64,000 bases of DNA from G051132615 sp051132615. Its GTDB lineage: Bacteria > Pseudomonadota > Gammaproteobacteria > Burkholderiales > Neisseriaceae. A program made the translations under genes and the position numbers. The DNA is taken from positions 2,604,001-2,668,000 of the forward strand of contig NZ_CP152375.1 in assembly GCF_051132615.1 (NCBI RefSeq), given 5' to 3'. Shown here piece by piece: positions 44,726-53,328 of this stretch. The notes under the pieces are model-generated. The model ran no database searches, had not been told where the DNA came from, and was given only the letters and a program-made list of their open reading frames with translations. Position 1 is the first letter of the stretch. Each line of letters opens with the position of its first letter.

Positions 44726-44747
44726 CAAACATGCCTTACTGGTTTTT

Positions 44748-45344
44748 TTATTTATGATGTAATTTTTTTAACAAAATAAGTACCGATCCATCATTGTTTT
44801 TATGCTCTTCTGTATAAGCAAGTATTTCAGGGTGGCGGCATAACCATGTTCGGACAATATTCTTCAGTACTGGCCGTGCATTATGGGAACCTAAGCCACT
44901 ACCATGTATGATACGAGCACATACGCCTTTATGTTGAACATAGTCACAAAACTGATTTAACGTCTCTTGCACCATATGTTGAGTTTGTCCATGTAGATCA
45001 AGTGTTGCGATAATGGGGTAATCATAGTTAAGTAGTTTTTGAATATCAGTGATACCTCGCCCATTTTTGTGATATTGTTTTGGGGCATCCTCAAAAATTT
45101 GCCCAATATAAAAATAGCATTCTTGGTCAGTATCAATCTCTTGCTGCCTTTTTTTTATATATATTTTTTGCTGAGGGGCAATATATTGATTATTTGGTTT
45201 TAATGGGATGATGTCTTTTGTCCCTAACATTTGGGCAAAATTGAATTGGTCATCAGGTTTTGATGTTTGTGTATCAGAATGAATTGGTTTAGAAACCAAT
45301 TTTTTTTTGGCTTGCTTGAGTTGTTCTTTAAAATCGTTTTTCAT
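44748..45344 (-). CDS. Smr domain protein
   Basis: A 198-residue protein with a C-terminal Smr (small MutS-related) domain: TLDLHGQT near residue 113 and RIIHGSGLGSHNARPVLKNIV near 145 are the two signatures. The first 80 residues are charged and probably disordered. In E. coli, SmrB is an endonuclease that cleaves mRNA at collided ribosomes, and a similar role is possible here, though SmrA-like proteins also fit. It is separated from trxB upstream by a hairpin. Confidence 0.9.
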   Translation of the reverse strand: MKNDFKEQLKQAKKKLVSKPIHSDTQTSKPDDQFNFAQMLGTKDIIPLKPNNQYIAPQQKIYIKKRQQEIDTDQECYFYIGQIFEDAPKQYHKNGRGITDIQKLLNYDYPIIATLDLHGQTQHMVQETLNQFCDYVQHKGVCARIIHGSGLGSHNARPVLKNIVRTWLCRHPEILAYTEEHKNNDGSVLILLKKLHHK

Positions 45345-45353
45345 CTGTTATGA

Positions 45354-45387
45354 AATAGCAGTATCAATGTGTATTGATACTGCTATT
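45354..45387 (-). terminator. Hairpin after trxB
   Basis: Perfect 15-base arms at 45354-45368 and 45373-45387 with a four-base loop. It is long and stable, but only a short T stretch follows in the leftward direction. Likely a terminator, or at least a 3'-end stabiliser, between trxB and the Smr gene. Confidence 0.65.
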
Positions 45388-45405
45388 GATTTGCTCATTA
45401 AATAA

Positions 45406-46362
45406 TTATTTAAGATTATCCAGATAATGGTCAGCATCTAATGCTGCTTGGCAACCTGTTGCTGCACTGGTAATTGCTTGTCGATAAACAGAATCTTGTA
45501 CATCACCTGCTGCAAACACGCCCTTAATACTGGTTTGAGTTGCATTACCATTTCGACCACCTTGTGTCATTAGATAGCCTGTTTGATCCATATCTAGTTG
45601 GCCTTTAAAGATATCTGTATTTGGTTTGTGGCCAATCGCAATAAACACACCACTTACAGAAACCTCTTCGGTTTCTCCATTAGTCACACCTTTTAGACGA
45701 ATATGAGTGACACCGCTGTCATCTCCTAAGATTTCATCTAAATGGACATTAACTTTTAATGATATTTTCCCTTCTTTGACTCGATCCATTAATTTATCAA
45801 CCATGATTTTTTCTGCTCGGAAGGTGTCACGGCGGTGAACCAATGTTACATGGCTGGCAATATTTGAAAGGTATAATGCTTCTTCTAAGGCAGAATTGCC
45901 ACCGCCAATAACCGCAACATTTTGATCTTTATAAAAGAAACCATCACAGGTCGCACAGGCAGAAACACCTCGACCATTAAATGTTTGTTCGCTGGGGATA
46001 CCCAAATACTTTGCTGAGGCACCAGTGGCGATAATTAAAGCATCACATGTATATTCACCCATGTCTCCAATGAGACGAAAAGGTTTTTGTGTCAACTGTG
46101 CCGTATGGATTTGGTCAAAAATGATTTCTGTACCAAAACGTTGCGCGTGTTGTAAAAAGCGATCCATTAATTCAGGGCCTTGTACGCCATTTACGTCTGC
46201 TGGCCAATTGTCTACCTCTGTGGTGGTCATTAATTGGCCACCTTGAGCCATACCAGTGATCATAACTGGTTTTAAATTAGCCCTTGCTGCATAAATAGCT
46301 GCAGTGTAACCAGCCGGTCCAGAACCCAGAATCAGTAATTTGTGATGTTGTACGGTGCTCAT
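45406..46362 (-). CDS. trxB: Thioredoxin reductase
   Basis: NADPH-dependent flavoenzyme that reduces thioredoxin. The 318-residue protein has the FAD motif LGSGPAGYTAAIYAARA, redox pair CATC at residues 136-139, NADPH motif GGGNSALEEALYL and the closing GVFAAGDVQD. Length is normal. GGAG stands well before the ATG. It would supply reduced thioredoxin to CysH among others. Confidence 0.97.
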   Translation of the reverse strand: MSTVQHHKLLILGSGPAGYTAAIYAARANLKPVMITGMAQGGQLMTTTEVDNWPADVNGVQGPELMDRFLQHAQRFGTEIIFDQIHTAQLTQKPFRLIGDMGEYTCDALIIATGASAKYLGIPSEQTFNGRGVSACATCDGFFYKDQNVAVIGGGNSALEEALYLSNIASHVTLVHRRDTFRAEKIMVDKLMDRVKEGKISLKVNVHLDEILGDDSGVTHIRLKGVTNGETEEVSVSGVFIAIGHKPNTDIFKGQLDMDQTGYLMTQGGRNGNATQTSIKGVFAAGDVQDSVYRQAITSAATGCQAALDADHYLDNLK

Positions 46363-46412
46363 AATAGAGGCTCCTTAATAATGGTATATGATATAAATGA
46401 TGTTTAATGTTT

Positions 46413-46441
46413 ATTATGCACTAAAATCGTTATTTTTTAAA
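46413..46441 (-). promoter_or_regulatory. trxB: Candidate trxB promoter
   Basis: Reading leftward: TTTAAA (46436-46441), 17-base spacer, CATAAT (46413-46418, five of six). About 50 bases before the trxB start. By eye only, in AT-rich sequence. Confidence 0.35.
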
Positions 46442-46473
46442 TTTATTAAAATTTATTTTGTTATTTAATTTAG

Positions 46474-47484
46474 CTATAGAAACTGTTGCGCTGCGTCCCA
46501 AACCATATCTGGGTATAAATTATTCAAACAGTTTAAATGGCCTAAAGGGCATTCTCGTTCAAAGCAAGGGCTACATTCTAAATGTAAGTTTAAAATTTTG
46601 GCTTCTTCGCTTAATGGCGGGGTAAAATCAGGGCTAGATGAACCATATAAAGCAACTAATGGGCGTTTTAGTGCTGCGGCTATATGCATTAAACCCGAGT
46701 CATTGCAAATAACCAATTGAGTTAATGCTAATAAATCAATGGCTTGTGCTAAATTGGTTTGTCCACATAAGTTAATGCAGTGGTGAGCAGATAATTGGTT
46801 GATTTCATCGGCAATTGCTTTATCTTTTTGTGAACCAAATAGCCAAATATTGTAACCTGCTTCTTGAAATTTTTGCGCTAATTGAGCAAAGTATTTGGCT
46901 GGCCAACGCTTAGCTGGGCCATATTCAGCACCAGGACAAAAAGCGATGATAGGTTTATCTAATTGGAGATTTAGCTGGGTTAAAGAGCGTTGTTGCTCTT
47001 CTGTTTTGATGGACAAAACAGGATAGGGGACTGGGCGAATAATAGGCACAGATTCTGGTTCTGCTAAAGCATAAAATCGCTCAACCATTTTAGGTAAAGT
47101 TGTTTCATTTAATGCTCGTGCGTCGTTTAATATGCCTCTGCGTGCTTCCCCTATATAACCTGTACGCAGGGGAATATTTGCAAACATAGGTATCAGAGCT
47201 GATTTTAACGAATTAGGTAGAACAATAGCTTGATCAAAGCGTTCTTGCTTTAACTGTTTGGCCACTTTAAAGCGCGTAAAAAGTTGTAACTGACCATGAC
47301 CAAATGGATTCAAATATGTTTTAAACACTTGCTCCATACGGTCCAATACAGGTAGTGTCCATTGTGGCGCAAATACATGTAGTTGAAGGTTTTTGTGCTG
47401 TTCATGTAAACGTTGGTAGAGTGGTTGTGCCATCACACTGTCACCAACCCATGATGGGGCAATAATGAGGATTTTGTAAGCCAT
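46474..47484 (-). CDS. waaF: ADP-heptose:LPS heptosyltransferase II
   Basis: Adds the second heptose to the LPS inner core at the inner face of the cytoplasmic membrane. The 336-residue protein (glycosyltransferase 9 family) shows ILIIAPSWVGDSVMAQPLY at the start, FCPGAEYGPAKRWPAKYFA and NDSGLMHIAAAL in the donor-binding half, and a cysteine-rich end (LECSPCFERECPLGH) usual for WaaF. It follows the zinc-finger gene by five bases. Its presence means this organism makes a heptose-containing LPS core. Confidence 0.94.
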   Translation of the reverse strand: MAYKILIIAPSWVGDSVMAQPLYQRLHEQHKNLQLHVFAPQWTLPVLDRMEQVFKTYLNPFGHGQLQLFTRFKVAKQLKQERFDQAIVLPNSLKSALIPMFANIPLRTGYIGEARRGILNDARALNETTLPKMVERFYALAEPESVPIIRPVPYPVLSIKTEEQQRSLTQLNLQLDKPIIAFCPGAEYGPAKRWPAKYFAQLAQKFQEAGYNIWLFGSQKDKAIADEINQLSAHHCINLCGQTNLAQAIDLLALTQLVICNDSGLMHIAAALKRPLVALYGSSSPDFTPPLSEEAKILNLHLECSPCFERECPLGHLNCLNNLYPDMVWDAAQQFL

Positions 47485-47489
47485 ATGTT

Positions 47490-47690
47490 TTAATGGTGTG
47501 CTTTATAATCACCTTTTAGTTGGTAAAGGGTGCTGCAATAAGGGCAACGTGCTTTTTTGTCTGCATCTAAAGGTAAGAATACTTTAGGGTGCATATTCCA
47601 AAGAGTGACATTGTCTGGAGGACAATGTAACGGCATATCTTCTGCAAAAATTTCTACTGCCTGATTGACAGTGCGTACTTTTGTTTCCAT
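47490..47690 (-). CDS. CHCC-type zinc-finger domain protein
   Basis: A 66-residue protein of the zf-CHCC family, related to the zinc-binding NDUFS6/13-kDa subunit of complex I. Zinc ligands appear as the cysteine in PLHCPPDN, a histidine in NMHPKVFLPL and the pair RCPYCSTLY. Its bacterial role is not established. It sits between ilvE and waaF as in Bordetella-like genomes. Confidence 0.9.
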   Translation of the reverse strand: METKVRTVNQAVEIFAEDMPLHCPPDNVTLWNMHPKVFLPLDADKKARCPYCSTLYQLKGDYKAHH

Positions 47691-47719
47691 AAGAACTTCC
47701 TATTGATAATAGTGTTATT

Positions 47720-47750
47720 TTTCTGGGTTGATATTCAATCAGCCCAGAAA
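47720..47750. other. Intercistronic hairpin between ilvE and the zinc-finger gene
   Basis: Twelve-base arms at 47720-47731 and 47739-47750 (core CTGGGTTGA / TCAGCCCAG) with one mismatch or G-U pair. No T run follows leftward, so it is probably an RNA processing or stability element and not a terminator. Confidence 0.45.
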
Positions 47751-47763
47751 TGAGAGTGGTCAA

Positions 47764-48687
47764 TTATTTAATATACGTTAGCCATGAATCATACTGTGGG
47801 TTTTTACCTTGAACAATATCAAAATAACGTTGTTGAATTTCTTCTGTAATGGGTCCTCGGCTACCTTGACCAATTTGACGTTGGTCTAATTCACGTATAG
47901 GAGTGACTTCAGCTGCTGTTCCCGTAAAGAAGGCTTCATCTGCACAATAAAACTCGTCTCGAGTAATGCGTTTTTCTATGACTTCTAGTCCCATATCTTT
48001 GGCGATGGTCATAACTGAATCACGCGTAATACCCTCTAAGGCACATGTAGGTTCTGGGGTATATAGTTTGCCATGACGAACAATGAATACGTTTTCTCCT
48101 GAACCTTCGGCAACAAAGCCTTCAGAGTCAAGTAATATCGCTTCATCGTACCCATCACTGGTCGCTTCATTATTGGCCAAAATAGAATTCATGTAGTTGC
48201 CATTGGCTTTTGCTTTACACATGGTAATATTGACATGGTGGCGGGTAAAAGAGCTTGTTTTTACTCTGATGCCTTTTTTCATCCCGTCTTCGCCTAAATA
48301 AGCGCCCCAACTCCATGCAGCAACAATTACATTTACATCATTTGCTGGTGGTGCAACACCAAGTTTTTCTGAACCATAAAAAGCCATTGGGCGAAAATAA
48401 CAAGAGCTTAGATTATTTGCCTGAACAACATCAATATGAGCTTGATTAATTGCTTCTTTATCAAAAGGTAGCGCGATTTTTAAAATATGAGCTGAATTAA
48501 ATAGACGATTTGTGTGTTCAGTTAAACGAAAAATAGCCGTGCCATTTGGTGTTTCGTATGCGCGTACACCTTCGAAAACACCTAAACCATAGTGCAGAGT
48601 ATGCGTTAATACATGAGTTTGGGCACTACGCCATTCAACTAATTTTCCATTGTACCAAATGAAACCGTCTTGATCTGCCATTGACAT
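47764..48687 (-). CDS. ilvE: Branched-chain amino-acid aminotransferase
   Basis: PLP enzyme that makes leucine, isoleucine and valine from their keto acids. The 307-residue protein has the class IV features THTLHYGLGVFEGVRAYE, KAKANGNYMNSILANNEA with the PLP lysine region, and EGSGENVFIVRHGKLYTP. Length equals E. coli IlvE (309). The upstream gap to lgt holds a long imperfect dyad. Confidence 0.96.
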   Translation of the reverse strand: MSMADQDGFIWYNGKLVEWRSAQTHVLTHTLHYGLGVFEGVRAYETPNGTAIFRLTEHTNRLFNSAHILKIALPFDKEAINQAHIDVVQANNLSSCYFRPMAFYGSEKLGVAPPANDVNVIVAAWSWGAYLGEDGMKKGIRVKTSSFTRHHVNITMCKAKANGNYMNSILANNEATSDGYDEAILLDSEGFVAEGSGENVFIVRHGKLYTPEPTCALEGITRDSVMTIAKDMGLEVIEKRITRDEFYCADEAFFTGTAAEVTPIRELDQRQIGQGSRGPITEEIQQRYFDIVQGKNPQYDSWLTYIK

Positions 48688-48736
48688 TTAGTGTTTCTCC
48701 TATGTGTTCTTTTAGAGTAAATAGTAACCAATCAAT

Positions 48737-48780
48737 TTGATTATAGCGTTTGGCTAAATCGCGATTCAAGCCATAATCAA
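48737..48780. promoter_or_regulatory. Nested dyad upstream of ilvE
   Basis: TTGATTA (48737) pairs with TAATCAA (ending 48780), GGCT (48752) with AGCC (ending 48772), around the palindrome ATCGCGAT at 48758-48765. It lies 50 to 95 bases before the ilvE start and after the end of lgt. It may be an operator or a weak terminator for lgt; no T run supports the latter. Confidence 0.35.
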
Positions 48781-48815
48781 TAATTATTTGAGTAATCAGT
48801 TCAGTTTTTTTGTAT

Positions 48816-49679
48816 TTAAGTTGTTTTAGAAAATATATTTCGTTTGCCAAAATAGATAAATAAACCAATACCAAAAACAATCATGGGTAAACTGAGCCAT
48901 TGCCCCATTGACAGGCCAAGGCTGAGTAAACCTAAGTATTCATCTGGCTCTCTAGCAAATTCTGCGATAAAGCGGAATAAACCATATCCAGTTAAAAACA
49001 ATGCCGATGTTTGCCCTATTGGGCGTGGCTTTTTAGAAAAAAACCATAAAATCAAAAATAGGCAAATACCTTCAAGAACCATCTGGTAGAGTTGAGAAGG
49101 ATGACGCGGCAACATATTGTGTTGCAAAAAAATAGGCACCCAATCAGCGTGGGTGCTGATATAGGTTAAATCTTCAGATTGTGCTTGGGGAAAACCCATT
49201 GCCCACCAAGCATCAACAGAAGTTACTCTTCCCCAAAGCTCCCCATTGATAAAGTTACCTAAACGACCTGAGGCTAAGCCAAGAGGCACAAGTGGTGCCA
49301 CAAAGTCAGATACTTCAAAGAAACTTCTTTTTTGCCGTTTAGCAAAAAAGAAAATGGCCACTAAAACACCCAAAAAACCACCATGAAAGGACATGCCACC
49401 TTTCCAGACTTCTAAGATTGCCCCTGGGTGTGAAAAATAATATTCGGGTTGATAAAATAATACAAAGCCTAAGCGCCCACCTAAAATAACACCAAGAACT
49501 CCCCAAAAGAGGAGATCATCTAATAATTTGTTGGTTAAAAATGTCAGCCCTTTTTTGATACGGTGGCGTCCCAATACCATGAATAGACAAAACCCTATAA
49601 TGTAGCTTAAAGCATACCAACGGATACTGATAGGGCCAATACTGAGTAAAACTGGATCAAATTGTGGGTGAATAATCAT
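48816..49679 (-). CDS. lgt: Prolipoprotein diacylglyceryl transferase
   Basis: Inner-membrane enzyme that attaches diacylglycerol to the lipobox cysteine of lipoproteins such as BamB, LolB and the lipocalin in this window. The 287-residue protein has about seven membrane segments, SFHGGFLGVLVAIFF, the signature GRLGNFINGELWGR and RHPSQLYQ. Length matches E. coli Lgt (291). The ribosome site is not strong. Confidence 0.96.
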   Translation of the reverse strand: MIIHPQFDPVLLSIGPISIRWYALSYIIGFCLFMVLGRHRIKKGLTFLTNKLLDDLLFWGVLGVILGGRLGFVLFYQPEYYFSHPGAILEVWKGGMSFHGGFLGVLVAIFFFAKRQKRSFFEVSDFVAPLVPLGLASGRLGNFINGELWGRVTSVDAWWAMGFPQAQSEDLTYISTHADWVPIFLQHNMLPRHPSQLYQMVLEGICLFLILWFFSKKPRPIGQTSALFLTGYGLFRFIAEFAREPDEYLGLLSLGLSMGQWLSLPMIVFGIGLFIYFGKRNIFSKTT

Positions 49680-50367
49680 GTTTTGTTAATCTTAAGTGTT
49701 CTGGGATAAAGGTGGATTATAGACCTTCAACTCATAATTGACGAATAATTTCTTTATCAGTTAAGCCTAGGTTTATTTCTTATTTTTAGAAATTTGCATT
49801 TAAAAAAACTAATATATAAATAAATTTAAACAATATTAACATTTGTTTTTTTATGAATTTTGAAATATTATTTTTCTAATATTTTGTTTTTGTTTTTTAT
49901 TTTTTTTGTTTTTTGTTTTTGTATTTTTTTGATTGATTAAATTTTATTAAAAATTGGTGCCTTATGGTTGTTCTGTTGGAGAATGATTCTTGTTTGGATT
50001 GATAATTTATTAATTTTTATTATACTTTTTAAGTAAATATTAAATATCTGTCTTGTTCTGTATTTGTTTTTTTTATAAAATTTTTATATATATCAAGTTG
50101 TTGGCTTTTTTTATTTGTATATATAGTTAAAATATTTAAATCATTATTAAATATAATCATATTACTTTTTTTTATATCTATAATATTGTTATTAATTTTA
50201 GTTTCAGCAGTTTGGTCAAAAATATAAGTGTAACTTATTCTAATTTCTAAAAATATCAAAAAATAATTAATGCGAAGGGCTAACTGTTCCTATGTAATTT
50301 GTAAAATTTTTTACTTTTTATATTGTTTTTTATTTAAATAAAGTTTTTTATTGGAAAGATTATAAAT
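49680..50367. other. Very AT-rich intergenic region upstream of the autotransporter
   Basis: About 690 bases without a credible gene, much richer in A and T than its surroundings, with many homopolymer T tracts at 49880-49930 (longest run about eight). A 76-codon leftward frame at 50029-50259 has AT-driven composition and no ribosome site. Such regions often bind H-NS-type silencers and hold promoters of surface genes; here that is inference. No promoter can be picked out reliably in such sequence. Confidence 0.6.
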
Positions 50368-53124
50368 ATGAAAATAAATAAAATGGTGCTGGCACTAACA
50401 GCTCTATTTGCATCTATTTCAACCTATGCAGCAGAAGTTCCGCCTGATTCGTTTCCAGCAAAAGAACAAACGCCTAATAGTGGTGATGTTTTAAATAACC
50501 CCGATTATACAAATGGCTATGCTGCTGTGGTGAATCGTTGGCTTTCTAATGCTTTAGCAGCAACAGCTAGTAAGACATATATTAGTGGTGAAACTATTGT
50601 CAAAACAAGGTCAGAATTAAGTTCTCAGGTAGTATATATGAGAGGGAATTCTTATAGTATTAATAATACGCTTGATTCTGTGCAAATGAACTTAGAAGAT
50701 GGGTCTATTGCGATTGGTACGGTACTTAAAGGCTCTGTTGATAAAGGTAATGGTACAGGTAACCATAAAGGTGTTCTTGTTGTTGGCGGGGGATTTAACG
50801 GTTCAGGTGCAAATACAAAAGCGTATGATACGGTTGTAGAAAGCGATGGTTCGCTTTCTGTAGGGGCTGCTGGGTATGCTTACAATACTCTTGTAAAACA
50901 AGGTGGTATTCAAGTTGTTTCTGCCAGTTCAACGGCAGGTGGTTATGCTCAGGCTAATATTATTGATGGTGGTGAGCAACAAATCTCTCTTAATTCACAT
51001 CTTGCTGTTGCAGAAGACAATATCGTGATTAATGGTGGTCGACAATATATTTTTGGTGGCACTGCTAAAAATTCTCATATTGGCAGTGGTAGTTACCAAC
51101 TTGCTAGTGGTTTGTCTTTAGAAACCACAGTTTATTCTGGTGGTTTTCAGTTAGTGTACGCTGGTTCTAGTTCTACTGGCGTTGCAGATCAAGACAGCAC
51201 CATTTATTTTGGTGGCACACAGAGAATTCAGCAAGGCATATCAGTAGGTGCGAAGATTTATGGCGAGCAGATTATTACGAATAAAAAAGGTAGTTGGGTG
51301 AATGGTTCATGGATTGAAGAAAGTGGTTTTTGGGGATCAAATCCAGTAGCACAAAACGCTACAATTTATGCAGGTGGTGTCCAACGTATTGATGCAAATG
51401 GTCAAGCAATTGGCACTATTCTAGAAGAAGGTGGTATTCAACATGTTAATGAATCTGGTACAGCAACGAATACGATTGTGAATGTTGGGGGTACTCAATT
51501 TGTTAATAAGTATGGTTCTGCATTCAATAATGTGGTTAATGGTGGCAGCCAAATTGTGAATGAATATGGTCATATTGAAGATACAACTATTCAAGGTGGT
51601 GGTTCTTCAATGATTGCCTTTGGTGGGTATTCTTTTGGCGATCTTAATGTAAAAGATGGTTCATTAACCATGCAAGCAGGTGATTTACATGCTTGGACCC
51701 ATTTGTTGGGTAAAGGCGCTTATGCTGAAAAGGTGAATTTAGACAGCAATCAGGCCCGTTTATTTATTCAACACAATGATGCAACCAGTGAGTCGACAGT
51801 CACAATCGATGCTTTAAATTCTAATAATGGTAGTATTATTTTTGGACGTAAAGATGGTAGTGATGTGGGTAAGTTTAGTCGTTTAAACTTAGAAACTTTA
51901 ACTGGTTCTGGCACGATTGTGATGAATACCAATATTGCTGGTCAAGAGGGTGACTTCTTGCATGTCGAAAATAAAATTGCCGACCCAGACTTATTTAAAG
52001 TTGTTGTAAGGGATACTGGCGCTGAAATATCAGAATATCGACATCACTTAATTACAGCAGGCACGGATTCATTAGCTGATACTTTTACTATGAAAGAAAA
52101 TAATAGTCGTGCTGATGCGGGTGCTTATATGGTTCAGTATGATTTGGAACACAGCACCAGTGATACGACAGGAAAAGAAGATTGGCATTTGGTGACCAAA
52201 AAATTGGCTATTACAACACCTGCAACAGATGCCGTGTTGGCAATGTCAAACGTGACACCAACAATATGGGATGCTGAACTTTCTACATTGCGTCAACGAT
52301 TGGGTGACTTAGAAGACAATAAACACAATAATGGTGTTTGGGGTAAATACATTACCAGTCGTTATAAAGTAGATAAAGAAGTTGGTGCCGCTTATAAACA
52401 AGATATGAATGGTTTTATGATTGGAGCAGATCATGCTTGGGCTCGTGACAATGGTACATTGTATTTAGGTTTTATGACTGGCTATTCTCAATCAGATATT
52501 GATTTTAAACGCCATGGCGATGGTACCGTTGATAGTTATACTGTTGGCGGGTATTTAACCTATATGGATAATAGTGGTTTATATTTAGATGGTGTGGTTA
52601 AGTATAATTATTTTAGAAATAAAATGACACCTGTTTCAACAAATGGTCTCATTTTTTCTGGTAAATATAGCACCTCAGGAGCTGGGTTTTCTTTTGAGCT
52701 TGGTAAAAAGTACGAGCAAGAAAAATTCTTTACTGCACCATATGCATTAATTTCTGGTTTTTATGCTGGAAGTAAAAATTATACTTTGACTGATGGTATG
52801 CATGCAGATGTTGGTGGCGCAAGCAGTTTTAAAAGTGAACTAGGCAATGTATTGGGTACCAACTTTAAATTGGACAATGGGGGCAATATTAAACCTTATG
52901 TAAGATTGGCTGTCAGTTATGAGTTTGTGGACAGCAATAAAGTTCGTATTAATCATACAGAAGAGTTTAATAATGATATGTCTGGTGCTGCAGTAAAAGT
53001 TGGGTTAGGGGTTACTGCAAAATTAAGTTCAAATTTCAGTACATATGCAGAAATTGATTATATGAAAGCATCTCATAGCAGTATGCCTTATTCAGGTAAT
53101 ATTGGCATTCGTTATATGTTCTAA
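50368..53124 (+). CDS. AIDA-type autotransporter (type Va secretion)
   Basis: Surface protein of 918 residues that carries its own outer-membrane pore. Signal peptide of about 21 residues ends TYAA. The passenger, to about residue 640, is a beta-helix in whose first half a motif GG-x-Q-x-[IVL] recurs: GGIQVV, GGEQQI, GGRQYI, GGFQLV, GGTQRI, GGVQRI, GGIQHV, GGTQFV, GGSQIV. These are AIDA-I/Ag43-style repeats. The C-terminal barrel (about 655-918) starts NNGVWGKYITSRYKVD and ends IGIRYMF, with the terminal Phe that BAM recognises. GGAAAG precedes the ATG. Role as adhesin or aggregation factor is the family norm, not shown here. Confidence 0.92.
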   Translation: MKINKMVLALTALFASISTYAAEVPPDSFPAKEQTPNSGDVLNNPDYTNGYAAVVNRWLSNALAATASKTYISGETIVKTRSELSSQVVYMRGNSYSINNTLDSVQMNLEDGSIAIGTVLKGSVDKGNGTGNHKGVLVVGGGFNGSGANTKAYDTVVESDGSLSVGAAGYAYNTLVKQGGIQVVSASSTAGGYAQANIIDGGEQQISLNSHLAVAEDNIVINGGRQYIFGGTAKNSHIGSGSYQLASGLSLETTVYSGGFQLVYAGSSSTGVADQDSTIYFGGTQRIQQGISVGAKIYGEQIITNKKGSWVNGSWIEESGFWGSNPVAQNATIYAGGVQRIDANGQAIGTILEEGGIQHVNESGTATNTIVNVGGTQFVNKYGSAFNNVVNGGSQIVNEYGHIEDTTIQGGGSSMIAFGGYSFGDLNVKDGSLTMQAGDLHAWTHLLGKGAYAEKVNLDSNQARLFIQHNDATSESTVTIDALNSNNGSIIFGRKDGSDVGKFSRLNLETLTGSGTIVMNTNIAGQEGDFLHVENKIADPDLFKVVVRDTGAEISEYRHHLITAGTDSLADTFTMKENNSRADAGAYMVQYDLEHSTSDTTGKEDWHLVTKKLAITTPATDAVLAMSNVTPTIWDAELSTLRQRLGDLEDNKHNNGVWGKYITSRYKVDKEVGAAYKQDMNGFMIGADHAWARDNGTLYLGFMTGYSQSDIDFKRHGDGTVDSYTVGGYLTYMDNSGLYLDGVVKYNYFRNKMTPVSTNGLIFSGKYSTSGAGFSFELGKKYEQEKFFTAPYALISGFYAGSKNYTLTDGMHADVGGASSFKSELGNVLGTNFKLDNGGNIKPYVRLAVSYEFVDSNKVRINHTEEFNNDMSGAAVKVGLGVTAKLSSNFSTYAEIDYMKASHSSMPYSGNIGIRYMF
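50830..51630 (+). repeat. AIDA-like repeat region in the autotransporter passenger
   Basis: At least nine diverged units, mostly 18 to 30 residues apart, each centred on GG-x-Q-x-hydrophobic and usually preceded by a threonine- or asparagine-rich strand such as TNTIVNVGG or NATIYAGG. The spacing is irregular in the first half and close to 19 residues in the last four units. Confidence 0.75.
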
Positions 53125-53152
53125 ATCGTTTTTAAAGGGATGAATGAGTAAG

Positions 53153-53179
53153 AGCACGGCTTTAATAGTCGAGCTTTTT
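53153..53179 (+). terminator. Terminator after the autotransporter gene
   Basis: Arms 53153-53161 and 53167-53175 (AGCACGGCT against AGTCGAGCT) pair with one mismatch and one G-U around loop TTAAT, followed by five T. Confidence 0.7.
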
Positions 53180-53260
53180 GTTTGTTGGTATCTTTGTTAT
53201 AAATATTTTTTATTATGGTAAAGAGATTTCTTATTGGATTTTGTGGCTTATTTTTATGAC

Positions 53261-53280
53261 TATACTAAATAATCAGTATA
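53261..53280. promoter_or_regulatory. Dyad in the lipocalin promoter region
   Basis: TATACT at 53261-53266 and AGTATA at 53275-53280 are exact complements with eight bases between. TATACT may itself be a -10 box, about 60 bases before the start codon. Confidence 0.3.
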
Positions 53281-53328
53281 TATTATTGTATGTTAGAAGA
53301 GTTTTTCCACTCATTAGGAGTATCGAAA

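Noticed and set aside
47720..47750. The ilvE/zinc-finger gap hairpin as a terminator
   Set aside because: Read leftward it is followed by A and not T, and the downstream genes would be cut off from a promoter. Listed as an intercistronic hairpin.
48635..48880. An 81-codon leftward frame between lgt and ilvE
   Set aside because: It begins within lgt, ends within ilvE, has no ribosome site, and its middle part is the nested dyad. Not credible as a gene.
49880..49930. Poly-T tracts as a proven phase-variation switch
   Set aside because: Runs are at most about eight T, interrupted, and about 450 bases from the start codon. Kept only as a possibility within the autotransporter finding.
50029..50259. 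A 76-codon leftward frame in the AT-rich leader
   Set aside because: Composition is driven by AT content (Ile, Asn, Lys), there is no ribosome site and no recognisable motif.
15513..53280. A shared regulator for the accA and blc dyads (both contain TATACT/AGTATA with eight-base spacers)
   Set aside because: The half sites face opposite ways in the two cases, and such AT-rich arms arise easily by chance.
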